A program made the position numbers and the translations under genes. Below, piece by piece: positions 46,559 to 54,820 of a stretch of DNA of 64,000 nucleotides. The notes beneath the pieces were generated by a model. It did no database searches. It was not told the DNA's origin and saw only the letters and a program-made list of their open reading frames with translations. The stretch is from Planctomycetota bacterium (GTDB lineage Bacteria > Planctomycetota > UBA1135 > GCA-002686595). The stretch's first letter is position 1. Each line of letters begins with the position of its first letter. The stretch is from assembly GCA_012959785.1 (NCBI GenBank), contig DUCM01000005.1, forward strand, positions 1 through 64,000, written 5' to 3'.

Positions 46559-48201
46559 TGGAGCGGCTGGCATGGGCCCTGGCCCTTCTGCTGCTCGCTT
46601 GCCATGGCGGCGACTCGCCCGCCGGCGTGGCGCCAGCTTCTGTGCGGGACTGGACCGGGGACGATCGAATCAAGGCCCTGATCGAGGACTGCTCCTCCCT
46701 CGGCACCTTCTCTGGCGACACCAGCTACCTGCTCGGCGTGCAGGTCTCCAAACTGGAACGCGGTTCCATGACCGTGCTCAACAACACCCGCGAGGAGTTG
46801 GCCCAGGCGGGCAGCCGGGCCCTGCCAGAGCTCGAGCGCTTGGTGCGGCGGCTGTTCACCGCACGCCACGGTTCCCACGCTGTGATCAATGCCCTGGGCG
46901 TACTCGAGATGTCGGAAGCCGGCGGCGACCCGCGGGCCGTGGCCCTGGCAGGAGATTGCCTCGGCCATCCCCAGGAGACCGTGCGTAGCGCCGCCATCGA
47001 GGTTCTGGCGCGCCACGCCACGAGCGTAGTCTTTGATGATCTCTTGAGTCTCATGCCCGTCGTCACAGGGTCCGGCCGCGGGATCCTGGTGAGCGCTCTG
47101 GGCCGCGCGGACCCGCGGCGCTTCGAGTTGCTGTTTTTGGATTGGATCATGCAAGAGAGTTACACGGGCCAGTGGTCCCTCGCAGCGCGCCTCGTGGCGG
47201 GCAACAAGACCGACTCCAGCGCGGCACTCTTCGCACCCGTGGCTCTATCGCTTGGCGATCCCCTGACCCGCCCGACCCTGCTCGCGATCCTGGTGGACGA
47301 CTCCGATTCAGAAGCCGCCGGGCTCCTGGGCGAGATGCTCGCCGACCCCGACCCCGAGGTGCGCGGCCAGGCCTTGCGGGCTCTCGAATTCACCGAGCTC
47401 CGCGGTCTTGCAGCGGACTTGTTGCGCGCGGATCCCGTGGCCAACCTGCGCGCCCTGGCCGCCGAGCTCCTGGGTGCGCGAGCTCTCGATCCGCTGGCCA
47501 ACAAGGCTCTCCACGACGGTCTCAACGACAGCGTGGACGCCGTGCGCCAGGCTTGCTTGCGGCCCCTGGTCGCGGTGGGGGATGGCGCGGCCCTCGACCT
47601 GGTGCTGTCGCTCCTGGCTGGATCCGAACAGGACATACAATTGGCGGTGCGCTGCTTGAAGGGCCAATGGGAAGCCAATCCCAGCCTGGCCCCGCGGGCC
47701 CTGGAGGTCTTGCAAAAGCGCCTGGACGCTGAGCACGCGCTGCCTTGGCAAGCCTCGGCACGAACCTACCAGGCCATGGGCCTGATCCCGGGCCCAGAGA
47801 GCACGGCCCTCCTGCTAGCCGCGGCGGCGGAACCTGGCTTGCCCTACCAGGGCCTGACACGCCACCGCTGGCTCACCATCCAGGCTTCGAACAGCGGGCC
47901 GCGGGGGCGCGCACTCCTGGCCCAGGCCTGGCGCGACGAGGACGATCTCCAGCTGCGCCTCGACTACCTCTGGGCCGCCAGCGGTGTGCAAGATGCAGTC
48001 AGCTTTGGCCTCTTGAAGGAAGTCCTGGCCGTCGCTCGTTCCGCTCCCCACGAGCGCCTCTTCGTGGCGGATCGCATGGCCTGTCGCGGGCCCGCCGCGG
48101 AAGTCGCGGGCCTCGTCAAGCGCGCCGCTCGGCGCGAGACCGATGCCGTCTACCGGGCTGCCTTGAACTGCTTGCTCTGGCGCTGGTACGGCCAGAGCTG
48201 A
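46558..48201 (+). CDS. HEAT-repeat lipoprotein
   Basis: This 547-residue protein has a short signal peptide with a clean lipobox (LLAC, Cys15), so it is lipid-anchored. The rest is a helical array of HEAT/PBS-lyase-like repeats, each around 30 residues (for example LADPDPEVRGQALRALEF). HEAT arrays bind proteins or peptides. I know no enzymatic function. It shares no obvious ending with the HEAT proteins at 60-64 kb. Its ATG overlaps the TolC-family stop, so the two are coupled and may act together in the envelope. Confidence 0.8.
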   Translation: MERLAWALALLLLACHGGDSPAGVAPASVRDWTGDDRIKALIEDCSSLGTFSGDTSYLLGVQVSKLERGSMTVLNNTREELAQAGSRALPELERLVRRLFTARHGSHAVINALGVLEMSEAGGDPRAVALAGDCLGHPQETVRSAAIEVLARHATSVVFDDLLSLMPVVTGSGRGILVSALGRADPRRFELLFLDWIMQESYTGQWSLAARLVAGNKTDSSAALFAPVALSLGDPLTRPTLLAILVDDSDSEAAGLLGEMLADPDPEVRGQALRALEFTELRGLAADLLRADPVANLRALAAELLGARALDPLANKALHDGLNDSVDAVRQACLRPLVAVGDGAALDLVLSLLAGSEQDIQLAVRCLKGQWEANPSLAPRALEVLQKRLDAEHALPWQASARTYQAMGLIPGPESTALLLAAAAEPGLPYQGLTRHRWLTIQASNSGPRGRALLAQAWRDEDDLQLRLDYLWAASGVQDAVSFGLLKEVLAVARSAPHERLFVADRMACRGPAAEVAGLVKRAARRETDAVYRAALNCLLWRWYGQS

Positions 48202-48208
48202 GCCGTCT

Positions 48209-48784
48209 TCAGCGCGCGCCGCCCGTCAGGCGCCGCCAGTTGAGAGCGCCGCCTGCCTCGGCGAGGGCTGTGGCTGAAGGCGCCCGGGAGGGTCCGCTCC
48301 AGCGTGCGGCGCGGTTGACCGTGCCGTAGAGTTCGCCGCTGGCGCCGAGTCTGAAAGCGCCCAGGCCCGTCTCGCCGTGGGAGTAGGGCCAGGCGAGAAG
48401 TTCCGGCTCGTGGCCCTCCGAGCGGTCCAGGCAGAAGATGTAACCGTGGCGGAAGATGCGTTGGCCGTCGGCGAAGAGCCGCGTGTCGGGCAGACGCCGG
48501 TTGAGGGACGGGCTGGACTCCATCAGGGCGCCCAGGCCGCTCAGGGAGGTCCGCGGCCCGGCAAAAACCTCTCCGCCGAAGAGTTCGAGGGTGCGGATGG
48601 CGTCGCGCTCGTTTTCGTGGACAGCCAGCCCCCGCAGGAGCGGTAGGGTCACGGACACCACCACCGTGGCCACGGCCACGAGCAGGAGCTCTGGCCCCCC
48701 GAAAAAGCGCCGCAAGCGACTGGCCGGGGCGGCCACGCGCTGGTGCTGAGTGCCGAGGGGCAGTTGGAGGGTTTCGCTGGTCAT
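48209..48784 (-). CDS. Single-pass membrane protein, pilin-like
   Basis: This 191-residue protein has a cytoplasmic N-terminus, one membrane helix (about 32-52, ELLLVAVATVVVSVTLPLL) and an exported domain with HGYIFCLDRSEGHEP and GLGAFRLGASGELYGTVN. The pattern resembles pseudopilin-like planctomycete proteins that present aromatic/His-rich loops, but no prepilin peptidase site is clear. No pilus gene is nearby. It converges with the HEAT lipoprotein (seven nt between stops) and diverges from the CCA gene. Confidence 0.5.
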   Translation of the reverse strand: MTSETLQLPLGTQHQRVAAPASRLRRFFGGPELLLVAVATVVVSVTLPLLRGLAVHENERDAIRTLELFGGEVFAGPRTSLSGLGALMESSPSLNRRLPDTRLFADGQRIFRHGYIFCLDRSEGHEPELLAWPYSHGETGLGAFRLGASGELYGTVNRAARWSGPSRAPSATALAEAGGALNWRRLTGGAR

Positions 48785-48860
48785 CGTGGCTGGAGTCCGT
48801 TCGAGGGAGCTGGCGCGGCCTGCTCTCGCGCAAGGCCCTCACGATTCCAGGAGGGTCTGC

Positions 48861-48866
48861 TAGTCT
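48861..48866 (+). promoter_or_regulatory. -10-like TAGTCT just before the CCA nucleotidyltransferase
   Basis: TAGTCT ends eight nt before the ATG at 48875, a distance compatible with a leaderless or near-leaderless transcript. GGAGGG at 48850-48855 is too far from the ATG to be its Shine-Dalgarno. Confidence 0.3.
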
Positions 48867-48874
48867 GCGAGCCC

Positions 48875-50164
48875 ATGGACCAACCCTCTGTACAGAATCT
48901 CTCAGCAGACCTGCGCGCAGCTTCGCGCTCGATCGCTGAAACCTTGAAAGCCGCCGGCCACCAGGCCTGGATCGTGGGCGGCGCCGTGCGCGACTTGGCG
49001 CGGGGCGCGGCACCTCGCGAGGTCGACATGGCCACCGATGCCCTGCCCGATTCGATCGAGGCCTTGTTCCCGCGCACCAGCTGTGTGGGCAAGGCCTTCG
49101 GGACCATCGTGGTGCACCAAGAGCTCGACGGGAAGAGCATCGATGTGGAGGTCACGACCTTCCGTTCGGACGGTGCGTATGGGGATTGTCGTCGGCCGAA
49201 AGAAGTCACCTATGGAACATCGGTCGAAGAAGATGCTCGCCGCCGGGATTTCACTTCCAACGCGCTTTATCTCGGCCCGCTTACCGACGAGTTCCTGGAT
49301 CCGGAACGGGGGCTCGCCGACATCGCCGCCGGGCGTTTGCAATGCGTGGGCGAGGCCGCCCAGCGATTTGGCGAGGACGGCCTGCGGCTCTTGCGCTTGG
49401 CTCGCTTCGCGGCCAAGCTCAACGCCCGTCCCACCCGCGAAGTCCTGGCCGCGGCCGCCGCCACTAGAGCCAGCCTCAAGGGTGTCAGTGCCGAGCGTAT
49501 TGCGGCCGAATTGCGGGGAATCTTCGCCACCGAGAGGCCCGCGCTGGCCCTGGATCTGCTCCTCGCCACGGGCCTCCTGGAGGTCGCCCTGGGCCCGCCC
49601 GACGACGACGAGATCCTGGCTCAAACCCGCCAGAGGGCCTTCGAGACCCTTTCCGGTCCCCTGGCCGAGGGCCTGGGCCTGGCCCTGCTCTTGGGTCCCG
49701 AGCCGCTCCAGTCCGCCGCGACTCCCGCCCATCGCGAGCGCCTCGATGCCCTGCGCTGCTCGCGCGCCCTCTCCCGGGAGGTGCTGGCCATCTGGCAAGC
49801 CGAAGCCGACCTCGTCGAACACTTCGAAGCCGGCGCAAGGGACATTGCCGCCTCCCGGCGCCTCATGCGCCTCGCCGCCTGGCCCGCCGCCAAGGCCGCC
49901 CTCGGCGCCTGGTTCCTCGCAGCCGAGCACCCACACCACGAGCGCCTGCAAGGCCTCGACGACCTGCGCTCGACCTTGACCGAGAGCGACCTCTGGCCCC
50001 CGGCCCTGGTCACCTCAAGCGACCTCGCCGCCGCGAAGATCCCCCGCGGCCCGCGCTGGAGCACCCTCTTCCACGACGCCGAAACCCTGCAACTCAACGG
50101 CGAACTAACCACCCGCGCAGCAGCCCTCAAGTGGCTGACAAAACGCACCGGCGCCGGAGAGTAG
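48875..50164 (+). CDS. CCA tRNA nucleotidyltransferase / poly(A) polymerase family protein
   Basis: This 429-residue class II nucleotidyltransferase has GGAVRDLARG, the catalytic acidic motif REVDMAT, and RRRDFTSNAL with the RF.EDGLRLLRLARFAAK segment. The family contains CCA-adding enzymes, partial (C or A-adding) forms and poly(A) polymerases, which sequence alone cannot separate here. It acts on tRNA 3' ends in the cytoplasm. The frame is open further upstream, but the ATG at 48875 begins the family-typical N-terminus. The stop is followed by a run of ten G. Confidence 0.88.
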   Translation: MDQPSVQNLSADLRAASRSIAETLKAAGHQAWIVGGAVRDLARGAAPREVDMATDALPDSIEALFPRTSCVGKAFGTIVVHQELDGKSIDVEVTTFRSDGAYGDCRRPKEVTYGTSVEEDARRRDFTSNALYLGPLTDEFLDPERGLADIAAGRLQCVGEAAQRFGEDGLRLLRLARFAAKLNARPTREVLAAAAATRASLKGVSAERIAAELRGIFATERPALALDLLLATGLLEVALGPPDDDEILAQTRQRAFETLSGPLAEGLGLALLLGPEPLQSAATPAHRERLDALRCSRALSREVLAIWQAEADLVEHFEAGARDIAASRRLMRLAAWPAAKAALGAWFLAAEHPHHERLQGLDDLRSTLTESDLWPPALVTSSDLAAAKIPRGPRWSTLFHDAETLQLNGELTTRAAALKWLTKRTGAGE

Positions 50165-50173
50165 GGGGGGGGG
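50164..50173. repeat. Run of ten G between two convergent genes
   Basis: Ten consecutive G begin at the last base of the CCA gene stop codon. They fill most of the ten-base gap to the end of the UbiA-like gene. A similar nine-G run lies at 104-112. Confidence 0.6.
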
Positions 50174-50174
50174 C

Positions 50175-51089
50175 TCAACTCGGCGGAAACACTCCGCGCA
50201 GGGCGCGCGAGAGGGGAAAGCCGAGCAGGATCAGGAAGGCCAGGGCAAAACTGGCGCGGGTTCCGGGAAGCAGGGCGAGGCAGGCGGTGACGAGGGAGAG
50301 GCGGGCGAGGGCGAGGCCCATGGTGCTGCGCACTCGCGAGAGGGTCCAGGGACCGGGCGCGCTGCGGGCGCGCAGTAGACCGAAGCTGGCGAAGAGTGCG
50401 AGGGCGAGAGCGGCGAGCCGGCCGTGGAGTGGCAGGGACGGCACAGGCAGGGCTGGCAGGCAAAGGAAGATCAAAATCAGGGTCGCGACCAAGCGCCGCG
50501 GACGGCGATCGCAAACGAGGTCATCCTCGGCGTCTTCCAGGCGGCCGAGGCGCGAAACGACGAAAACGAAGAGCCCATAGGCCAGGGGCGCGGCCAGAAA
50601 AAGGGCGGGCCGCGATCCTGCCAGAGGAAAAGCCAGGAGAGGCGTGGCCAGGTTGCCCGCGCGACAGAAGGCCAAGAGAGCCGGGCCGCGCCAGGGTCCG
50701 CGGCCCACCAAATCGTAGACGATGGCGGCCAGGGCCACCGCCGCCATCCACAGGCCCGCCCTCGGAGAAACCCAGGTCGCAGCCGCCAAGCCCAACACAA
50801 ATAGAGCGAGGGCCGCGGCCAAGACCGCTGCGGGCTGGAGCGCGCCCGAGGGCAGCGGCCGCTCGGGACGGGCCAAGGCGTCGCCTCCACGGTCGGCCCA
50901 GTCGTTGAGGGCCATGCCGCCGTGGTAGACGGCGAGCGAGGCCAAGACGAGGCCACAGATGGCGCGCAGGTCGGTGAGCCCCGCCAAGGACGCGCCCGCG
51001 AGTACATCGGCGGCGGCGGTGGGCGCCAAGGACAGGCGCAGGACCCGGCCCCAGTCGCAAAGTCGAAAGCCCGCGGGTTGGGCGGCCAT
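50175..51089 (-). CDS. UbiA-family prenyltransferase
   Basis: This 304-residue membrane protein has about nine hydrophobic segments. The first Asp-rich motif is NDWADRGGD (N62-D70), followed by RPERPLPSGAL, the two hallmarks of the UbiA superfamily. The second Asp motif is weaker (LGRLEDAEDD). The enzymes attach prenyl chains to aromatic or other acceptors. The acceptor here is unknown, and no quinone gene is in the window. It resembles EboC-type UbiA proteins in the RPERPLPSG stretch. It lies three nt after rseP in the dxr-rseP-ubiA-like unit. Confidence 0.85.
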   Translation of the reverse strand: MAAQPAGFRLCDWGRVLRLSLAPTAAADVLAGASLAGLTDLRAICGLVLASLAVYHGGMALNDWADRGGDALARPERPLPSGALQPAAVLAAALALFVLGLAAATWVSPRAGLWMAAVALAAIVYDLVGRGPWRGPALLAFCRAGNLATPLLAFPLAGSRPALFLAAPLAYGLFVFVVSRLGRLEDAEDDLVCDRRPRRLVATLILIFLCLPALPVPSLPLHGRLAALALALFASFGLLRARSAPGPWTLSRVRSTMGLALARLSLVTACLALLPGTRASFALAFLILLGFPLSRALRGVFPPS

Positions 51090-51092
51090 GGA

Positions 51093-52931
51093 TCAGTTGA
51101 AGACGTGCATGCTGAGGTCGTTGTAGATCACGAAGACAAAGAGCGACACGATCAAGACCAAACCCACGAGCTGGCTGTAACTCATGATGCGTTCGTTCAC
51201 CGGCGAGCCCTTGATGCCCTCCACAGCCAAGAAAAACAAGTGCCCGCCGTCAAGCAGGGGGATGGGCAGCACATTCAAGAAGGCCAGGTTGAGAGACAGG
51301 AGGCACAGGAACCAAAAGAACTTCACCAGGCCGATGTCGGCGGTCTGCTTGGCGATCACACCGATGGTGATGATGCCGCCGAGGTTCTCCTCGCTGACTT
51401 CCTGGCGCAAGATTCCGCTCAGGGTGCGGGCCACATCGCGCAACATGTCGTAGCACGAGGACACACCCAGGCTGAGGGCCCGGGGCACATGACTGACCGT
51501 GTAGTCGTAGCGCGCAGCCTTGATACCGAGGCCGTAGTCGGAACGAGCGTAAGCCGCTGGCAGCACCGAGAGGCTCAAGAACTCCGGGGCCTGGCCGACG
51601 CGCGCACGGGCGATGTCGATCTCCATGGCCCGGCCCTGACGACCGGCCAAGACGGCTGCTTGGCGAATGTCGTCGTACTCGTTGACGGCCGTGCCGTCGA
51701 TCTTCTCCAAGAGATCCCCGGAGCGCAGACCGGCCTTGTCCGCCGCCGATCGGGGCAAAACCGCCACCCGCGCACCCAACATGTCGGCCTCGAAGGCGAT
51801 GGAATCCAAGAGCGCCAGGGCCGCGGCGGGAGCCAGGGCCGGCGAAGAGAGAGCAACGGCGTCACCAGCGCGAGAAACCTGCCAGGCGTGGGGGCCGGGA
51901 GAGGCGAAGAGAAGGTTCAAGATGTCGCTGGTGCGATCGACGGATTGGCCGTCGATGCGCAGCACGCGGTCGCCAACTTCCAGGCCCATGGCCTCGGCCG
52001 CCTGGTCCGCGCGCAGGCCCGTCACGAGATTAACGAGGGGCTGCACGCCGAGCAGCGGGCGGCCTGTAGCTTTGAGTTCACGGGGCTCGACCTGCACGAG
52101 AAGTTCCTCGCCGTCGCGCTCGAGGCGCAGGGAGATGGGCTCCTCGGTGTCCATGGCGAGAGCCAATTGGCGCTGCGGCGAGAGGGCCGCGGAGACGCCG
52201 GTGACCCCCAGAAGCCGGTCGCCATCCACCACGCCCGCCTGTTCCGCCTGGCTGCCCGGGGCCACAAAAAGCGGCGCAGCGCGGTCGGCGGCGGGGCCCA
52301 AGCGACCGATGGTAAAGAGCCCCATCTGGTCGTCGAAGCGCGGCTCGAGGAGCACGCGACGGGTGGTTTCGCTGCCCGGCGGGCGCAAGAGCAGCTCTAC
52401 CGGATCGCTACCGCCATAGGCCACTTCGGACGAGACCTGGGTGATGTCGTAGATCTCGCGGCCGTTGACCTGCAGCACCCGCGAGCCCGGCTCCACACCG
52501 GCGTGCCAAGCCGGCGAACCCGCCTCGACCTGACCCGTGATGGGCTCGAAGGAGGGGATCCCCAGGAGGAACAGAATGGGAAAGACCACCAGGCCGAAGA
52601 GCACATTGCTCAACACACCCCCGGAATAGATCAAAAAGCGTTGCGGCACGCTCTTGGCGGCGAGCTCCCACGGTTCGGGTTCGCCGCCATCGCTTTCAGA
52701 GCCCTCGTCACCCGCCATGCGCACATAACCGCCCAGGGGCACGGCGGCAATCTGGTAGGTGGTGTGGCCGCGGGTCCATGACATGAGCCGCGGACCGAAG
52801 CCCAGGCTGAACACATGCACGCGCACGCCGCACCAGCGGGCGGCGAAGAAGTGCCCGGATTCGTGAACGAAGATCACGAGGCCGATGCCCAGGACGACCT
52901 GGATGTATTGAGGGATGCTGGAGAGGTCCAT
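51093..52931 (-). CDS. rseP: RseP-type site-2 protease with four PDZ-like segments
   Basis: This 612-residue intramembrane metalloprotease has HESGH (H23-H27) in the first membrane helix and NVLPIPLLDGGHL near the C-terminus, the two zinc-site motifs. Between them lie four PDZ-like segments: VEAGSPAWHAGVEPGSRVLQV, VAPGSQAEQAGVVDGDRLLG, LRADQAAEAMGLEVGDRVLRI and VLPRSAADKAGLRSGDLLEKI. E. coli RseP has two PDZ domains and about 450 residues. RseP cleaves anti-sigma factors and signal-peptide remnants, so the anti-sigma at 44080 is a conceivable client. It follows dxr by 30 nt, the classic gene order. Confidence 0.92.
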   Translation of the reverse strand: MDLSSIPQYIQVVLGIGLVIFVHESGHFFAARWCGVRVHVFSLGFGPRLMSWTRGHTTYQIAAVPLGGYVRMAGDEGSESDGGEPEPWELAAKSVPQRFLIYSGGVLSNVLFGLVVFPILFLLGIPSFEPITGQVEAGSPAWHAGVEPGSRVLQVNGREIYDITQVSSEVAYGGSDPVELLLRPPGSETTRRVLLEPRFDDQMGLFTIGRLGPAADRAAPLFVAPGSQAEQAGVVDGDRLLGVTGVSAALSPQRQLALAMDTEEPISLRLERDGEELLVQVEPRELKATGRPLLGVQPLVNLVTGLRADQAAEAMGLEVGDRVLRIDGQSVDRTSDILNLLFASPGPHAWQVSRAGDAVALSSPALAPAAALALLDSIAFEADMLGARVAVLPRSAADKAGLRSGDLLEKIDGTAVNEYDDIRQAAVLAGRQGRAMEIDIARARVGQAPEFLSLSVLPAAYARSDYGLGIKAARYDYTVSHVPRALSLGVSSCYDMLRDVARTLSGILRQEVSEENLGGIITIGVIAKQTADIGLVKFFWFLCLLSLNLAFLNVLPIPLLDGGHLFFLAVEGIKGSPVNERIMSYSQLVGLVLIVSLFVFVIYNDLSMHVFN

Positions 52932-52961
52932 GAAACAGGACGCGGAGCTTGATTGGATGGG

Positions 52962-54116
52962 TCAGGGAGCCAGGGCGGCCACTTCGCCCTGGGCCAGAGC
53001 ACGGGCATGGGAGTCGGCTTCGAGCAATTCCTCGATGCTGGCCGAAAGGCCCGGACGGCGGTCGAGGACCGCGGCGTTGATGCGCGGGATATCCTGGAAG
53101 TCGATGCGCTCGCCCAGAAAGGCCTCCACCGCCACTTCATCGGCCGCGTTGAGCACACTACCTGAATCGGCGCCTTCGTCAACACACCGAAAGCCCAGGT
53201 CGAGGGCCGGAAAGCACCCGGGATCGGGCGCCTCGAAGGTCAGTTCGGAGAAGAGCGTGAGATCAAAGCCGGTCATGGCCAGGGGCGCGCGGTCGGGATG
53301 GTGCAGGGCGTAGTGGATCGGCCCGCGCATGTCCGGCGGACCCATCTGGCAAAGGACCGAACCGTCGATGAATTCCAGCATGGAATGCACCAGGGATTGC
53401 GGGTGGACCACCACCTCGATCCGTTCCCGTTCGAGGCCGAAGAGGTGGTGCACTTCGATGACTTCAAGGGCCTTGTTCATCAAGGTGGCCGAGCCCACGG
53501 TGATGCGCGGTCCCATGTCCCAGTTGGGATGCTCGAGGGCCATGGCGGGGGTCACTCCCGCCAACTCGCTGGCCGAGCGGCCCCGGAAGGGACCACCGCT
53601 GGCGGTGAGAAGCACGCGCCGCACCCGGCCGAGGTCTTCGCCGCGCAGGCACTGGAAGATGGCGCTGTGTTCGCTGTCCACCGGAATGATCTCGGCACCG
53701 TGCTCAGCGGCAAGCTGCATCAAGAGCTCGCCGGCCACCACCAGGGATTCCTTGTTGGCGAGAGCCAGGCTCTTGCCGCGTTCGAGCACAGCCACCGAAG
53801 GCAAGACGCCCCGAGCGCCCACCATGCCGTGCATGCAGACGCGGTAGTCGGCCTCGCGGGCGAGTTGGCAGGCGGCATCGGGCCCGGAGAAGAGGGTCGT
53901 GCCCCGGGGTAACTCGGGCGCCAGCCGTTCGGCCGCTTCAAGGTCGGCGAGCGCCACAAAGGCTGGACGGAATTCCCGCGCTTGAGCCGCCAGGGCCTCC
54001 CAGGACGAACCCGCAGCCAGCCCCACGACTTCGAGCCCCGAGCCGGGAGAGCGCACGAGGTCCAGGGTTTGGGTACCGATCGAGCCGGTGGAGCCGAGAA
54101 GCAGGAGGCGGGTCAT
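52962..54116 (-). CDS. dxr: 1-deoxy-D-xylulose-5-phosphate reductoisomerase
   Basis: Dxr makes MEP from DXP in non-mevalonate isoprenoid synthesis. The 384-residue protein has the NADPH motif GSTGSIG (8-14), LANKESLVVAGE, the metal-site segment PVDSEHSAIFQCL, and TASGGPFRG. All are intact. It heads a leftward unit with rseP and a prenyltransferase. The 106-bp gap to the divergent Nudix gene holds its promoter. TAGACT at 54155-54150 (minus strand) is a possible -10. Confidence 0.96.
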   Translation of the reverse strand: MTRLLLLGSTGSIGTQTLDLVRSPGSGLEVVGLAAGSSWEALAAQAREFRPAFVALADLEAAERLAPELPRGTTLFSGPDAACQLAREADYRVCMHGMVGARGVLPSVAVLERGKSLALANKESLVVAGELLMQLAAEHGAEIIPVDSEHSAIFQCLRGEDLGRVRRVLLTASGGPFRGRSASELAGVTPAMALEHPNWDMGPRITVGSATLMNKALEVIEVHHLFGLERERIEVVVHPQSLVHSMLEFIDGSVLCQMGPPDMRGPIHYALHHPDRAPLAMTGFDLTLFSELTFEAPDPGCFPALDLGFRCVDEGADSGSVLNAADEVAVEAFLGERIDFQDIPRINAAVLDRRPGLSASIEELLEADSHARALAQGEVAALAP

Positions 54117-54208
54117 GGAGGGTGCAGGCGCCTTGGGAGCCGGCCCCCTAGTCTAGACCCGAGAAGCGGGCAGGAGTACCCCGAGGGCCATTCCCTGCCA
54201 GCATCGGT

Positions 54209-54214
54209 TAGGTT
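54209..54214 (+). promoter_or_regulatory. -10-like TAGGTT just before the Nudix gene
   Basis: TAGGTT ends eight nt before the ATG at 54223. As at 45035 and 48861, no Shine-Dalgarno lies between it and the start. A transcript from here would have almost no leader. Confidence 0.3.
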
Positions 54215-54222
54215 CATGGCCC

Positions 54223-54747
54223 ATGTGGATCAAACGCGCCAAGTTCTGCCCTGTTTGTCAGGGGGGGCTCGAGCTTTCTTCCGTGGGCGGGCGCAAGCGC
54301 CTGCGCTGCGTCGTCTGCGGTTGCGTCTTGTACGAGAACCCCGCCTCGGCGGCGGCGGCGGTGATCCTCGATAAGCGGCGCCGGGTGCTGCTCATTCGCC
54401 GAGACATTGCACCCTTCGAGGGGCTCTGGGCCCTGCCCGCCGGCTACCAGGAGATCGACGAGGACCCCCGTCAAGCTGCCGTGCGCGAGGCGCTTGAGGA
54501 AACCGGGCTCGAGATCCAGGCCGGCGCCCTGATTGACCTGCTTTACATCCCCGACGACCCCAGGAAACCCGCTAATCTTGCCGTTTTCCTGTGCAGCGTG
54601 GTGGCTGGCGAGTTGTGCCCTGGCGACGATGCTCGCGAGGTTGCCTGGTTTGCCCTGGACGCCCTGCCCGCCGATATGGGCTTCGACAACCGTGAACGCA
54701 TCCTCCTGCCCCTGCACCGAGATCCGGGGCGCTTCGGTCTGGGTTAG
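54223..54747 (+). CDS. Nudix hydrolase with an N-terminal zinc ribbon
   Basis: This 174-residue protein has a CPVC/CVVC zinc ribbon (C9, C12, C29, C32). A complete Nudix box follows (G74, GYQEIDE then REALEETGLEI), with all Glu metal ligands. The layout resembles the NudC/NADH-pyrophosphatase-like group, but it lacks the SQPWPFP motif of true NudC. Substrates could be ADP-ribose, NAD(H) or other nucleoside diphosphates. It is a single cytoplasmic enzyme, divergent from dxr and 73 nt before purM. Confidence 0.88.
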   Translation: MWIKRAKFCPVCQGGLELSSVGGRKRLRCVVCGCVLYENPASAAAAVILDKRRRVLLIRRDIAPFEGLWALPAGYQEIDEDPRQAAVREALEETGLEIQAGALIDLLYIPDDPRKPANLAVFLCSVVAGELCPGDDAREVAWFALDALPADMGFDNRERILLPLHRDPGRFGLG

Positions 54748-54820
54748 CGCGGGCGGGGAAGTTACCTTGTAGGCCAGCCTGAAATCCCGCCCTCCAAAGA
54801 AGACACGCACCGTACGACTC

